In this document: piece after piece, positions 15,534 to 24,693 of the stretch | Layout: every line of letters starts with the position of its first letter | Numbering within the stretch: the first letter of the stretch is position 1 | Origin: ATX-6F1 sp943369485 | Lineage (GTDB): Bacteria; Cyanobacteriota; Cyanobacteriia; PCC-6307; Cyanobiaceae | Assembly (NCBI GenBank): GCA_943369485.1 | Contig: CALRNH020000005.1 | Location: forward strand, 124,001-188,000 | Reading direction: 5' to 3' | Length of the DNA: 64,000 bases | Notes under the pieces: generated by a model | Seen by the model: the letters and a program-made list of their open reading frames with translations, nothing else | What the model was told of the DNA's origin: nothing | The model's database searches: none | Position numbers and translations under genes: made by a program

Positions 15534-17696
15534 GTGTGGATGCGTCGTCTCTCCAGGGATTCAGCGAGTCAGCTGAGCATCAAATCAAAGCTGATTCTGA
15601 TGCTGCTGCTGGTGAGCGGCTTCTCCACGCTCATCTCGGCGGCCCTGGGCTATCGAAGCGGCCAGATCAATCTCACCAATCGGGTCTTCAATCAGCTCAC
15701 CAGTGTCAGAGCTTCAAAGGCCTATCAGATCGAATCCTATTTTCGGAACATCCAGAATCACACTCAGACCCTGAGTGAAGACCTTTCGATCGTCGCTGCC
15801 GTCGAGCAGTTCGACGCGGCCTTCCAGCAACTGAAAGGTGTGAAAGGGTCTGCCCAATCAGACCAGGCCCTGGAGACCTACTACCGCAAGGAATTCCTAC
15901 CACGGCTGGATCAGTACCATTCCGGCACTCCGAACCTCCCCGCCTATCTGGCCAGTGACCCGGCCACGCGTTACCTGCAGTACAACTACATTGCCGCCAA
16001 TCCCAATCCGGTCGGCAAGAAACAGCAACTCGTCGCCGCAAAGGATGGCAGCGCCTATTCACAGGTGCATGGGCGCTATCACCCGATCTTTCGCAACATC
16101 ATCGCCAAGTTCGGCTACTACGACATGTTCCTGATCAATCCCCAGGGACAGATTGTCTACACCGTTTTCAAGGAAACCGATTACGCCACCAACCTTGACC
16201 ATGGCCCCTACAAGGACAGCAATCTGGCCGAGCTGGTGCGTCAGGTGATCGCCTCAAAGGAGAAAGGGTTCACCCGGCTGGTCGACTTTGCCACCTATGC
16301 CCCCTCCTACGGCGCACCCGCCTCCTTCATCGCGGCCCCGATCTACAACGGCTCCAAGCTGGTCGGCGTTCTCGCCTTTCAGATGCCCGTCGACGAGATC
16401 AACAACGTGATGACCGGCAACCAGGAATGGAAACAGGATGGACTGGGCCAATCAGGTGAAACCATCCTGGTGGGCCAGGACAACCTGATGCGCTCGGCCT
16501 CGCGCTTCTATCTGGAGAATCCCAAGGCCTTTCTGACCCAGTTGCAGTCACGGGGCATGAAGGAAGACGCGATCGCACGGCTGCGCCAATACAAAACGAC
16601 GATCCTGCAGCAGCCGGTCTCCACCCCGGCGGTGACCAAGGCGGTCGCCGGTGGCTCCGGAACCCTGCAGGTGGTCGACTATCGCGGTGTGCCGGTGCTG
16701 AGTTCCTATGCGCCGCTTCAGATCGATGGCTTCGACTGGGTGATCCTCTCCCAGATGGACCTGGCGGAGGCCTATGCGCCGATCCACGCCTTCCAGCGGC
16801 AGATCCTGATCACCGTGACGTTGCTGATCCTGCTGGTCACCCTGCTGGCCATGGCTCTGGCCCATCTGTTCGTCAAGCCTGTCCAGCAACTGATCGAGAG
16901 TGCCCGCAAGGTCTCGTCCGGCGAACTCACGAGCATCCCGGAAGTGAATTCCAAGGACGAATTCGGAGAGTTGGGCCGGTCCTTCAATGCCGTCGTGCAG
17001 AGTCTCCAGACCCAGACGGCGCTGGTCGATCAGAAGAACCAGGAGAACGAGAAGCTGCTGTTCAGCGTCTTTCCCACGGCCATCGCCCGCCGGCTGCAGC
17101 GGGGTGAAACTCAGATCGCCGAAGACGTCACCAACGTGGCGGTTCTGTTCGCCGATCTCAAGGGATTCTCCCAACTCTCCTCGTCCCTCACGGCCTATGA
17201 ATCGCTGGCCATTCTCAACGATCTGGTGGGGTCCTTCGATGACCTGGCCGAGCAGTTCGGTCTGGAAAAAATCAAGACCATCGGCGACAGCTATCTCGCG
17301 GTCTGCGGCCTCTCGGTGCCCTACCTCGACCATGACAAACGGGCGCTCGATTTCGCCATCGAGATGCTGGGTGTCCTGCGACGTTTCAACCTCGAGCGCG
17401 GCTTCACCCTCGGTCTCCAGATCGGCATCCACTCCGGCGACATCGTGGCCGGCATCGTCGGCAAGAGTCGGGTGGTCTATGACATCTGGGGCGAAACGGT
17501 CAAACAGACCCACGGGCTCAGCCAGGTCTGTCCCTCCGGCTGCGTGCTTGTCTCCGAGGTGGTGCATCACCGGCTCGAGGATCTCTACCAGTTCGAGCTC
17601 ACCTCCGCGGCAAGCAATGGTCAGAAATCACAGCAGGCCTGGCAGTTGATGAGCACCACCGCGCCAGCGGTCGGCGAGGCACTCTCGAAACCATGA
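15534..17696 (+). CDS. membrane class III adenylate cyclase (Cache-HAMP-cyclase)
   Basis: The protein is 720 aa. Order: transmembrane helix (about 18-40), large extracytoplasmic Cache-like sensor (about 45-420), second helix (about 423-447), HAMP (about 447-505), then the class III cyclase domain (about 530-690). Metal-binding Asp541 (FADLKGFS) and Asp585 (TIGDSY) and the ATP-selecting Lys581 and Asp650 (YDIWG) are present. The transition-state Asn/Arg pair is not: the expected VNxxxR reads VKQTHG (Lys657, Gly661). The stop overlaps the next start (ATGA), coupling it to a cyclic-nucleotide-domain MscS channel. Activity is therefore uncertain. Confidence 0.87.
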   Translation: MWMRRLSRDSASQLSIKSKLILMLLLVSGFSTLISAALGYRSGQINLTNRVFNQLTSVRASKAYQIESYFRNIQNHTQTLSEDLSIVAAVEQFDAAFQQLKGVKGSAQSDQALETYYRKEFLPRLDQYHSGTPNLPAYLASDPATRYLQYNYIAANPNPVGKKQQLVAAKDGSAYSQVHGRYHPIFRNIIAKFGYYDMFLINPQGQIVYTVFKETDYATNLDHGPYKDSNLAELVRQVIASKEKGFTRLVDFATYAPSYGAPASFIAAPIYNGSKLVGVLAFQMPVDEINNVMTGNQEWKQDGLGQSGETILVGQDNLMRSASRFYLENPKAFLTQLQSRGMKEDAIARLRQYKTTILQQPVSTPAVTKAVAGGSGTLQVVDYRGVPVLSSYAPLQIDGFDWVILSQMDLAEAYAPIHAFQRQILITVTLLILLVTLLAMALAHLFVKPVQQLIESARKVSSGELTSIPEVNSKDEFGELGRSFNAVVQSLQTQTALVDQKNQENEKLLFSVFPTAIARRLQRGETQIAEDVTNVAVLFADLKGFSQLSSSLTAYESLAILNDLVGSFDDLAEQFGLEKIKTIGDSYLAVCGLSVPYLDHDKRALDFAIEMLGVLRRFNLERGFTLGLQIGIHSGDIVAGIVGKSRVVYDIWGETVKQTHGLSQVCPSGCVLVSEVVHHRLEDLYQFELTSAASNGQKSQQAWQLMSTTAPAVGEALSKP

Positions 17697-19177
17697 ACAC
17701 CTCCTCACCTCTGTGGTTGTGGGGAATCAGCCTGGCCATCGGCTTTCCCCTGCTGACGATCGTGCTGGGCGAAGTGATCCATCGCCTGAAGCGACGGGGG
17801 CTGGCGATTGCGAGCACGGTCCGGCTGGTGCGCGATGTGCTGCTGCCGATCCTGGTGCTGTTGGTCTTCCTGCAGCACCTGCTCATGGTCGACCCCGGCA
17901 GTCGTCTGTTCAGGACCGTCGAGACGGTGTTCTGGGTCTGCGTGATCCATGCCGCCCTTTCCCTGCTCAACGTGGTCCTGTTCGAGCAGGCCGAGGCCGA
18001 CACCTGGCGCTCAAGGGTGCCGAAGCTGCTGATCGATCTGGCACGCCTGTTTCTGATCCTGCTGGGAACCGCGTTCGTTCTGGCCACCGTCTGGAACGCG
18101 GATCTGGCCGGTCTGGTCACCGCCCTGGGGGTCAGTTCGATCGTCATCGGTCTGGCCCTGCAGGACACCCTCGGCAGTGTGATGTCGGGCATTGCCCTGC
18201 TGTTCGAGCGGCCCTTCACGGTGGGGGACTGGCTGGAGGTGGGCGGCGTAGTGGGCCAGGTGATCGACATCAATTGGCGTGCCGTGAGGTTGCTGACGCT
18301 GGAGCAGGAGATGGTCGTGATCCCCCACAAGCTGATCAGCAGTGAGATCATCCGGAATTTCACCAAGCCCAACCCGATCCACGCCGAAAGGATCCAGATC
18401 GGCTTCTCTTACAACGATCCGCCCAACCTGGCGCGGCAAGTGCTCAAGAGCACGGCCTTGGAAACCAAGGGCATTCTGCTGGATCCAGAACCTGATGTGT
18501 TCACGCTCGCCTATGCCGACTCTGCCGTGTCCTATGAGGTGAAGTTCTTCATTCGCGACTATGGCGATGTTGAACAGATTCGTGAACGCTTCATGACACG
18601 GGTCTGGTACGCCGCCAAGCGCAACAACCTTTCGATTCCTTTTCCGATCCGAACGGTGTACAACTACCATGGGCCCACGAGCCAGCAGAAAGGGCTCGCC
18701 AAGAAGTTCAGCGAAAGCCTCCAGGCCATCCCCTCCTACGTACCCATCAATCGCGAGGAGAGCAGCGTCACCACCTCATCAACAGGAATCGCCCTTCAGC
18801 ATTTTGCGGCAGGAGAGAAGGTGATCCGCCAGGGCCGAATGGGCAACGAGCTCTATATCATTGTCGCCGGCCAGGCGGTGATGTCAACCCGCGATGACAG
18901 TGGCGAAGATCTGGACTTACTCGCGCTGAGAAGTGGTGAGTTCTTCGGCGAGATGAGCCTGTTTTCCGGTGAACCCAGCGTCGTGACCATCGCCGCCAGC
19001 AATGATCTTGAAGTGATGAAGCTCCCAGCGGCGGTGGTCAATCAGATGATCGATCGCCAGCCCAGCTTCGCCCGCGAGATCGGCCAGATCCTCGAGATCC
19101 GCCGCCTGGCGATCCAGGAGACGAAACAGGCCCACCGCCAGTCGATGCAGGACCAGCAAGCGGGGCAACGCCCCTGA
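17693..19177 (+). CDS. MscS-family channel with C-terminal cyclic-nucleotide-binding domain
   Basis: The protein is 494 aa. About five hydrophobic segments lead into the MscS core, with the pore-lining and beta-domain sequence VSSIVIGLALQDTLGSVMSG...FTVGDWLEVGGVVGQV. Residues about 365-475 form a cNMP-binding domain. This is the architecture of bacterial cyclic-nucleotide-gated (bCNG) channels. In the phosphate-binding cassette the Glu is present (GEMSLFSGE, Glu420), but the Arg that normally contacts the cyclic phosphate (GEPRSAT) reads GEPSVVT (Ser429). It is translationally coupled to the adenylate cyclase. Confidence 0.88.
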   Translation: MNTSSPLWLWGISLAIGFPLLTIVLGEVIHRLKRRGLAIASTVRLVRDVLLPILVLLVFLQHLLMVDPGSRLFRTVETVFWVCVIHAALSLLNVVLFEQAEADTWRSRVPKLLIDLARLFLILLGTAFVLATVWNADLAGLVTALGVSSIVIGLALQDTLGSVMSGIALLFERPFTVGDWLEVGGVVGQVIDINWRAVRLLTLEQEMVVIPHKLISSEIIRNFTKPNPIHAERIQIGFSYNDPPNLARQVLKSTALETKGILLDPEPDVFTLAYADSAVSYEVKFFIRDYGDVEQIRERFMTRVWYAAKRNNLSIPFPIRTVYNYHGPTSQQKGLAKKFSESLQAIPSYVPINREESSVTTSSTGIALQHFAAGEKVIRQGRMGNELYIIVAGQAVMSTRDDSGEDLDLLALRSGEFFGEMSLFSGEPSVVTIAASNDLEVMKLPAAVVNQMIDRQPSFAREIGQILEIRRLAIQETKQAHRQSMQDQQAGQRP

Positions 19178-19278
19178 CCGGGGCCGTGACACCCCTTAGC
19201 TCCCGACGGTGATCAACCATGCAGGAGACTGCACCGGAAGCGCGCCTCCGCAGGCCCCATGGATGAATCCTGCCACCG

Positions 19279-19458
19279 ATGAGCCCACTGTTTGCCTGTT
19301 CAGGTTGTGGCGTTCGGATTGAACGCTCGATGCGCCTCTATCTCGAGCAGAAGGGACATGTGCTCTGCTCCACCTGCAAGGACCAGCGGGAGGCTGATCC
19401 ACCCGCTTCAGAGGCGCCGAGTGCCGCAGAGAACGAGATGCCACCGACCGGAAGCTGA
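19279..19458 (+). CDS. small zinc-ribbon protein, 59 aa
   Basis: The ATG at 19279 encodes MSPLFACSGCGVRIERSMR followed by VLCSTCKDQRE and a Ser/Pro/Glu-rich tail. Two CxxC knuckles (CSGC and CSTC, about residues 7-10 and 30-33) are spaced as in a treble-clef or zinc-ribbon fold. Function unknown; a nucleic-acid or protein-binding role is the usual inference. It abuts the convergent GH57 gene: its TGA ends at 19458 and the other stop begins at 19459. Confidence 0.6.
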   Translation: MSPLFACSGCGVRIERSMRLYLEQKGHVLCSTCKDQREADPPASEAPSAAENEMPPTGS

Positions 19459-20919
19459 CTAAGCGATCACCGCTTCCCCGCGCCGGTGGATCTCGCTGGC
19501 GTAGGCGGTCCAGGCTCCCTGGCCCCAGTAGCGGAAGCAGCTGGTTTCCAGCAGCAGCAGGTGGAGCAGGGCTTCCTGGTAGCGCGGGGATTTGGTGATG
19601 GCGGGATCCTCAGCCACCAGGGGATCAAACACCTGGTGGAACCGGGCGCTGAACTGGTTCATCGGCTCCAGCACGTTGCCGTAGCCCTCCACCCAGCTGA
19701 GATCGTTGGTCCAGGAGGCACCCGCCATCGAGAACTGGGGATCACTGGCCTGGAGGGCGGCGATCGCGGCTTCGGTGGCTTCCGGGGTGGGTGGGCAACC
19801 AACCTGTCGCCACAGCTTGTGTTGCTGCACGGCCTGAATCGTCGGGTAGTCAGCGGGGCTGAATCCGGCGGCTTCCAGCAACTCCAGATACTCGGTGCCA
19901 TTGATCGCCACGGTGCCTGAATCGTTGCCCGCATCCCTGCCCAAAGAGGCAATTTTCTGATGGGCCTGGATGAAGGCGGACGGGAATTCATTCATCATCA
20001 CGCCGCCATTTTCACCATCGGCAATCTGTGACACGAGCGAAGGGATCATTGTTTCTCCCAGCGCTTGCCGTTCCAGCCCGAGGGCTTCGTAGCAGGGCTG
20101 CATCTGTCCCACCAGCTTGGTATCGGAACCCTGGGTTTTGATCAAGGCCGTGATCGACACCTCCTCGCCGCTGGAGCTGCGTGCCACGAGCTGGTTGGGG
20201 CGGTATTTCTGCTCCTGACTGAGGCCTGAACCATCGAGGTTCTCCACGCTGTGCTCCTGCACCAGCAGCCAGCGGTAGCCGCAATCGCGGAGGGCCTTCA
20301 CGAAGGCATAGAGGGTGTCGGGGTGGTTGGGCAGGTGCATCTCAGGCGGAGAGAATCCCTTCACCCGTTGCAGGGCCTCAGGGCCGAAGAGGGCCGCGAA
20401 ATGGTGTTGCCAGGCCAGGATCTGCAGCTTGAGATCGGGGATGGGCGTGGAGGGAGCCACGGCATGGCTCCAGAAGGTGCCGAGCCATTCCACGTGGGGC
20501 TGCAGGCTGGGATCGCAGGCGAGCGACTTCAGGGCATCGAGGATGTCGTAGCGGCCCATCTGCTCAAAGCCCCAGAGCAGGTTGCCCGAGTAATCCAGCA
20601 TGATCCGGGGATTGCAGCCATCACGAATCAGCTGGGGGAGGATCTCCGCGAGGCGCTTGTAGCACTGGGCAAACGCTTCGGCGTTGTGGTTATCGCCCTC
20701 GCCGGGGTGCTCAAACATGTATTGCAGATGCGACATCAGCTCGCCATTGGCCCCGGCCGGAATCGTGGGCTGGTGCATGTGCAGGGCGCAGGCAAAGCCT
20801 GAGCGGATCTGCTCCAGGTTGAGATTGGAGTGCGGCGCAAACGCGGGGCCGGCCTGCTGCATGAGGGCGAGGATCTCGGCTTCGTCGCCAGCGATCGGCG
20901 GTAGGGAGGGGTGGGTCAT
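19459..20919 (-). CDS. glycoside hydrolase family 57 protein
   Basis: The protein is 486 aa from ATG 20919. GH57 landmarks are visible: CALHMHQPTIP (region I His), LDYSGNLLWGFEQMG, WLGTFWSHAVAPSTP, the putative nucleophile region GFSPPEMHLP and the acid region ADGENGGVMMNEFP. GH57 enzymes are alpha-amylase or branching-type enzymes acting on alpha-glucans with retention. The exact activity is not clear because the C-terminal helical domain is short. The start overlaps the stop of a FitB-like toxin gene (ATGA at 20916-20919), so the enzyme is the third gene of a TA operon. Confidence 0.85.
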   Translation of the reverse strand: MTHPSLPPIAGDEAEILALMQQAGPAFAPHSNLNLEQIRSGFACALHMHQPTIPAGANGELMSHLQYMFEHPGEGDNHNAEAFAQCYKRLAEILPQLIRDGCNPRIMLDYSGNLLWGFEQMGRYDILDALKSLACDPSLQPHVEWLGTFWSHAVAPSTPIPDLKLQILAWQHHFAALFGPEALQRVKGFSPPEMHLPNHPDTLYAFVKALRDCGYRWLLVQEHSVENLDGSGLSQEQKYRPNQLVARSSSGEEVSITALIKTQGSDTKLVGQMQPCYEALGLERQALGETMIPSLVSQIADGENGGVMMNEFPSAFIQAHQKIASLGRDAGNDSGTVAINGTEYLELLEAAGFSPADYPTIQAVQQHKLWRQVGCPPTPEATEAAIAALQASDPQFSMAGASWTNDLSWVEGYGNVLEPMNQFSARFHQVFDPLVAEDPAITKSPRYQEALLHLLLLETSCFRYWGQGAWTAYASEIHRRGEAVIA

Positions 20920-21338
20920 GACAGGCGCCAGGGGTTGATCAGCTCCAGGCCGACCTCGGCAAAATCGGCACCGTCCCGGGTGGCCAGCTGAGCACCATGG
21001 GCCAAGGCGGTGGCGGCGATCACCGCATCGGCGGTGGCCATCGGGCACGCCAACCGATCGCGCCGGCTCAACAGTTCGCCGTACCAATGCGCCGCCTCGC
21101 TGGTGAAAGGCCACACCCGTCCACTGAACAGCTCGGCCAGCAGCTCCTCCCAGCTCTGCTGCAGCGACTGCTTGCGGCGACCCTCCGGCAGCCGGGACAG
21201 GCCATGGCGGATCTCGGCTTCGTTCATGGCGGTGATGGCGACGGCGCCTGGATCGAGCCGATCGGCCCAGGCCAGAACCTGGGGAGTGGGCGTGGGGCGC
21301 ATCAACTCCGAGATCACGTTGGTATCAAGCACGATCAC
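20916..21338 (-). CDS. FitB/VapC-type PIN toxin
   Basis: The 140-aa protein begins MIVLDTNVISELMRPTPTP (Asp5 and Glu12 of the PIN site) and carries the FitB-type C-terminus with ATADAVIAATALAHGAQLATRDGADF (two further acidic residues) and INPWR near the end. It is complete in length and in active-site residues. It overlaps the antitoxin gene upstream (21335-21338) and the GH57 gene downstream (20916-20919), each by 4 bp. Confidence 0.92.
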   Translation of the reverse strand: MIVLDTNVISELMRPTPTPQVLAWADRLDPGAVAITAMNEAEIRHGLSRLPEGRRKQSLQQSWEELLAELFSGRVWPFTSEAAHWYGELLSRRDRLACPMATADAVIAATALAHGAQLATRDGADFAEVGLELINPWRLS

Positions 21339-21598
21339 TCCGCCGCCTCCGTGAAGGCCGGCGGCTGGGGGATGGAATGACGATCAGGCAGCTCCATCTC
21401 CACCCCTCCCAACCGGGCGAAATGGGCATGGATCTGGCTGCCCAAGCCCTGCACAGCAGAACCGGGCTCGCTAACCGCAACGGCTTCTTTGAGGATCGTG
21501 CGCGCCTCTTCCTCCATGGAGCGGCCATGGCGGGCGGCCTGGATGCGTAGCTGGGTCTTGATGCTGTCTTCGAGGTTGCGGATCGTGAGGGTGGCCAT
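21335..21598 (-). CDS. FitA-type ribbon-helix-helix antitoxin
   Basis: The 87-aa protein starts MATLTIRNLEDSIKTQLRIQAARHGRSMEEEARTIL, the FitA/Arc-like ribbon-helix-helix DNA-binding domain, followed by a toxin-binding tail ending IPQPPAFTEAAE. ATG 21598 is chosen because the motif begins immediately after it. First gene of the operon FitA-FitB-GH57. FitA-type antitoxins repress their own operon together with the toxin, so GH57 expression may follow the TA state. Confidence 0.9.
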   Translation of the reverse strand: MATLTIRNLEDSIKTQLRIQAARHGRSMEEEARTILKEAVAVSEPGSAVQGLGSQIHAHFARLGGVEMELPDRHSIPQPPAFTEAAE

Positions 21599-21852
21599 CG
21601 ACTTGCTCCTGCTCACACTGAGCTCAATGCTATCAACGCCAGCACCGATCGCTTTCGCGCTCTCCGTCTGCTCAACGCTTATATCCAAGAATCTGGCCCA
21701 CGATGGCCCTCAGGTCATCCAGCTGACCTGGACCCCAGAAACTGAACAAGTCCTGATGAGAGCTTCCCAAGCGGGCAAACGTCCACCGCCTGGCCGGAAA
21801 GCGGCGAACAGGCGACACACTCCTAGGGTTGAATTAGCTGATTGTTGACCCA

Positions 21853-22113
21853 GTGCAGACGCTCCCCCTCGCTCTGGCCGCTGTGCTGTTGGCCTTTCCG
21901 CTGCTGAGCGCAGGCCCGGCACTGGCCCAGAAGCGGATTCCCAAACTCCCGGGTCAAGATCAGTGTCCGCTTGGTTATGTGAATGACCTGAAGCAACATT
22001 GTAATTCACCCATCTATTACGAGGTGAGGCCCACCTACGGCAAACCCTGTCTCTCGGGATGGATGAACATCGGGGCGGGCTACTGCAAGAAGAAGACGCT
22101 GTGGATCTTCTGA
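21853..22113 (+). CDS. small secreted protein with conserved cysteines, 86 aa
   Basis: A signal peptide (LPLALAAVLLAFPLLSAGPALAQ) is followed by a 60-residue mature part with four Cys (QCPLGYVN, HCNSP, PCLSGW, YCKKKTLW) that could form two disulfides in the periplasm. GTG start at 21853. Its function is unknown. The 254-bp gap to the FitA gene should carry the divergent promoters. Confidence 0.6.
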   Translation: MQTLPLALAAVLLAFPLLSAGPALAQKRIPKLPGQDQCPLGYVNDLKQHCNSPIYYEVRPTYGKPCLSGWMNIGAGYCKKKTLWIF

Positions 22114-22138
22114 TGCGCTTGGTCAGGTGATCATTCGC

Positions 22139-22327
22139 TCAGAGCACCAAGCCAAGGATCTGCCCCACAATCGCCATCACCTGCTCCGGTTGGATCCTGC
22201 GGGCCGCCGCCCGCTGACGATCAGGCGGGGGAGTCGGTGTTTCCTGCCCATTGGCACTTGATTCAGAGGCGTGAGGGCGATGGCGAGCAGCCTTTGGATT
22301 GGGGGCGGGCACCGGCACGGGGGTCAT
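22139..22327 (-). CDS. small hypothetical protein, 62 aa
   Basis: The protein is Pro/Ala/Arg-rich in the first two thirds and ends with an amphipathic segment QPEQVMAIVGQILGLVL. It is convergent with the secreted protein gene. The low-complexity N-terminus makes the call weak. Confidence 0.35.
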   Translation of the reverse strand: MTPVPVPAPNPKAARHRPHASESSANGQETPTPPPDRQRAAARRIQPEQVMAIVGQILGLVL

Positions 22328-22481
22328 CGCGGTGCGGAGATGGGATGGACCGCTTTGCCTAGGATTGGGAGGGCCGCCCGATCGGCAAGGTCAACCCCTT
22401 GGGGCCTCGGAGCCGGCCCATCCATGGGAACGGCCAACCATTCGTTGAGATCAGCAGATCCATCCCTAGCCCGCAGATTCC

Positions 22482-23501
22482 ATGACCGCACCGATCCAGG
22501 CCCTCGCCGCCCACGGCGCCGGACAACCACTCGAACCCTTTAGCTACACCCCCGGCCCGCTCGGCAGCGAAGAGGTGGAGATCGCCGTTGAGAGCTGCGG
22601 CATCTGCCATAGCGATCTCTCCATGCTCGACAACGAGTGGGGCATGACCGCCTATCCGTTTGTTCCCGGCCACGAAGTGATCGGGCGGGTGGTCGCCCTC
22701 GGGGAGCACACGAAGCGTCTGAGCATCGGCGATCGGGTGGGGCTGGGCTGGTTTTCTGGCAGTTGCGGTGCCTGCGAACCATGCCTCTCCGGCAACCAGA
22801 ACCTCTGCCTCAAGGCCGAAGCCACCATTGTTGGTCGCCACGGCGGCTTCGCGACGCGGGTGCGGGCCGACTGGACCTGGGTGGCCCCCCTGCCGGAAGG
22901 CCTTGACGACAAGAAAGCCGGCCCTCTGCTCTGCGGCGGCATCACCGTGTTCAACCCGATCGTGGAGTTGGGCATCCAACCCACCGACAGCGTGGCGGTG
23001 ATCGGCATCGGCGGCCTCGGTCACATGGCCCTGAAGTTTCTAAGGGCCTGGGGATGCGACGTCACCGCCTTCACCACCAGCGACTCGAAACGGGAGGAAG
23101 CGCTCCAACTCGGCGCCCATCGCACCTTGAACTCCCGCAACGCCGAAGAACTGGCCGGTGCGGCCAGCAGCTTCGACTTCATCCTCAACACCACCAACGC
23201 CAACCTCGACTGGAACACCTACATCGCCGCCCTCAAACCCAAGGGGCGCCTGCACACCGTGGGGGCCGTTCCCGAGCCGATCGCCCTGGCCGCTTTCCCG
23301 CTGATTCTCGGGCAGAAAAGCCTCTCCGGGTCGCCCCTCGGCAGCCCGTCCACCACCGACAAGATGCTGCACTTCAGCTGCCGCCACGGCATCTCACCCA
23401 CCACGGAGTTCTTCCCCCTCTCGAAGGTCAATGAAGCTCTCGATCACCTCCGCGCCGGCAAAGCCCGCTACCGCATCGTGCTGATCAACGACCTGAGGTG
23501 A
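22482..23501 (+). CDS. zinc-dependent NAD(P) alcohol dehydrogenase (MDR superfamily, CAD-like)
   Basis: The protein is 339 aa. Catalytic zinc ligands lie in CGICHSDLSM and PGHEVIGRV; the structural zinc lobe is GSCGACEPCLSGNQNLC. The Rossmann motif is VAVIGIGGLGHMALKFLRAWG, followed by FTTSDSKREEALQLGAH, where Ser instead of an acidic residue after the second strand suggests NADPH. The family (YahK / cinnamyl-alcohol-dehydrogenase-like) reduces a wide range of aldehydes. It stands alone. Confidence 0.92.
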   Translation: MTAPIQALAAHGAGQPLEPFSYTPGPLGSEEVEIAVESCGICHSDLSMLDNEWGMTAYPFVPGHEVIGRVVALGEHTKRLSIGDRVGLGWFSGSCGACEPCLSGNQNLCLKAEATIVGRHGGFATRVRADWTWVAPLPEGLDDKKAGPLLCGGITVFNPIVELGIQPTDSVAVIGIGGLGHMALKFLRAWGCDVTAFTTSDSKREEALQLGAHRTLNSRNAEELAGAASSFDFILNTTNANLDWNTYIAALKPKGRLHTVGAVPEPIALAAFPLILGQKSLSGSPLGSPSTTDKMLHFSCRHGISPTTEFFPLSKVNEALDHLRAGKARYRIVLINDLR

Positions 23502-23599
23502 GACCCGGGGTTGGATGGCGAACCTGCTGAAGCGATGCCGAATCAGCGGGCGGGCCTGTCCATCCATTGCAGAACGCCGTGGAGACGGCCAACTGAGGC

Positions 23600-24622
23600 T
23601 CAATCCAACGTTTTCCATTGCCCATCCCTCCCCTTCACCAGCAGGAGCCGCGGGGGAAACAGAACTCTGGAGGCCAGCTCAAAGCAGAAGCCCACGTCCT
23701 GGGGCAGGGCGGCCAGGCGCGCCTGGGTGCCCGGCAGGTTGGCAGGGCGGAACAGGCTGGTGCCAACGGAGCGGGCCACCACCACGGGGCTGTCGGTGGT
23801 GATCAGGCGAACGTCGGCCGGTGGGGGTGCCGCCACCCGGGCGCCTGCGGCATAGCCCCGCTCCAGGCAGCGGTTTTTGCGCATGGCGTCCACGTGGAAC
23901 GCAAAGCCCCGATCGGTTGGCTGGGTGGCGAAGCGTTGATAGGCGCCGGAGAAGTCGGGCGAGAGCAGGGCGACGCGGTGGGCCAGCAGCGCCAGGATCG
24001 CGGCACGGTCGGACTGCTCCAGGCTGCGGATCGGTGGATCGTCGTGCCAGCTCTCGGCGCGCGCATAGGGAGCCTCGAAGCGGTAGGTGAACGACACGGG
24101 CCCCTGGCTGTCGCGCACCTCCCCCCCTTCGGCGCCCAGGTTCGTGGACAGGGTGGATCCCTGGGGCGTGGTGGAGGTGGTGGTCTGGTCGCTCACCACG
24201 GCCCAGCGGAACTGGCTGCGGTAGCGAACCTGGGCGTCGATCGGCGTGAAGCGCAACTGCAGGAGGTTGGGGCCCCGGCGCAGCACCGGCTGCAGCCCCC
24301 GCAGCTGCAGCCAGAAGGCCGGCGAGAGCTCGGGCGCGGCACCGCCAAGGCCCATGACCAGGGCCTTCCTGGCCTCCAGGGGGTCGTCGAGCAGGGGCAC
24401 CCCGTTGAGCTCCACCTCAACGCGGCCCGGCAGGGTGGGCCGCTCCTTGGCCTGGCCCAGATCGCCCCTGTAGGGGGTGAAGGTGATCTCCCCATTGACC
24501 GTGTTCGCCAGGGCGGCCAAGGGGGTGAGGGTGGTGGCCAGGGCCAGGGCGGGGGCCAGCAGCGAACGGGAGAGCCGGGTGCGGAGGCGTGGCACGGGGC
24601 GGAGCCGGGCAAGGGTGGCCAT
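23600..24622 (-). CDS. secreted hypothetical protein, 340 aa
   Basis: A signal peptide (RLSRSLLAPALALATTLTPLAALA) is followed by a beta-rich mature domain, TVNGEITFTPYRGDLGQAKE..., with no recognised catalytic motif and a single pair of distant Cys (NRCLERG and GFCFEL). It is likely periplasmic. A second in-frame start may exist within the first ten codons. No neighbour suggests a role. Confidence 0.65.
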   Translation of the reverse strand: MATLARLRPVPRLRTRLSRSLLAPALALATTLTPLAALANTVNGEITFTPYRGDLGQAKERPTLPGRVEVELNGVPLLDDPLEARKALVMGLGGAAPELSPAFWLQLRGLQPVLRRGPNLLQLRFTPIDAQVRYRSQFRWAVVSDQTTTSTTPQGSTLSTNLGAEGGEVRDSQGPVSFTYRFEAPYARAESWHDDPPIRSLEQSDRAAILALLAHRVALLSPDFSGAYQRFATQPTDRGFAFHVDAMRKNRCLERGYAAGARVAAPPPADVRLITTDSPVVVARSVGTSLFRPANLPGTQARLAALPQDVGFCFELASRVLFPPRLLLVKGRDGQWKTLD

Positions 24623-24693
24623 GGGCTCAGGCGACCGCGGGGAAAACCAGACCTAGCAGCAGAAAGCTGGTGGGCGGGAGGGTGGATGGAGTG

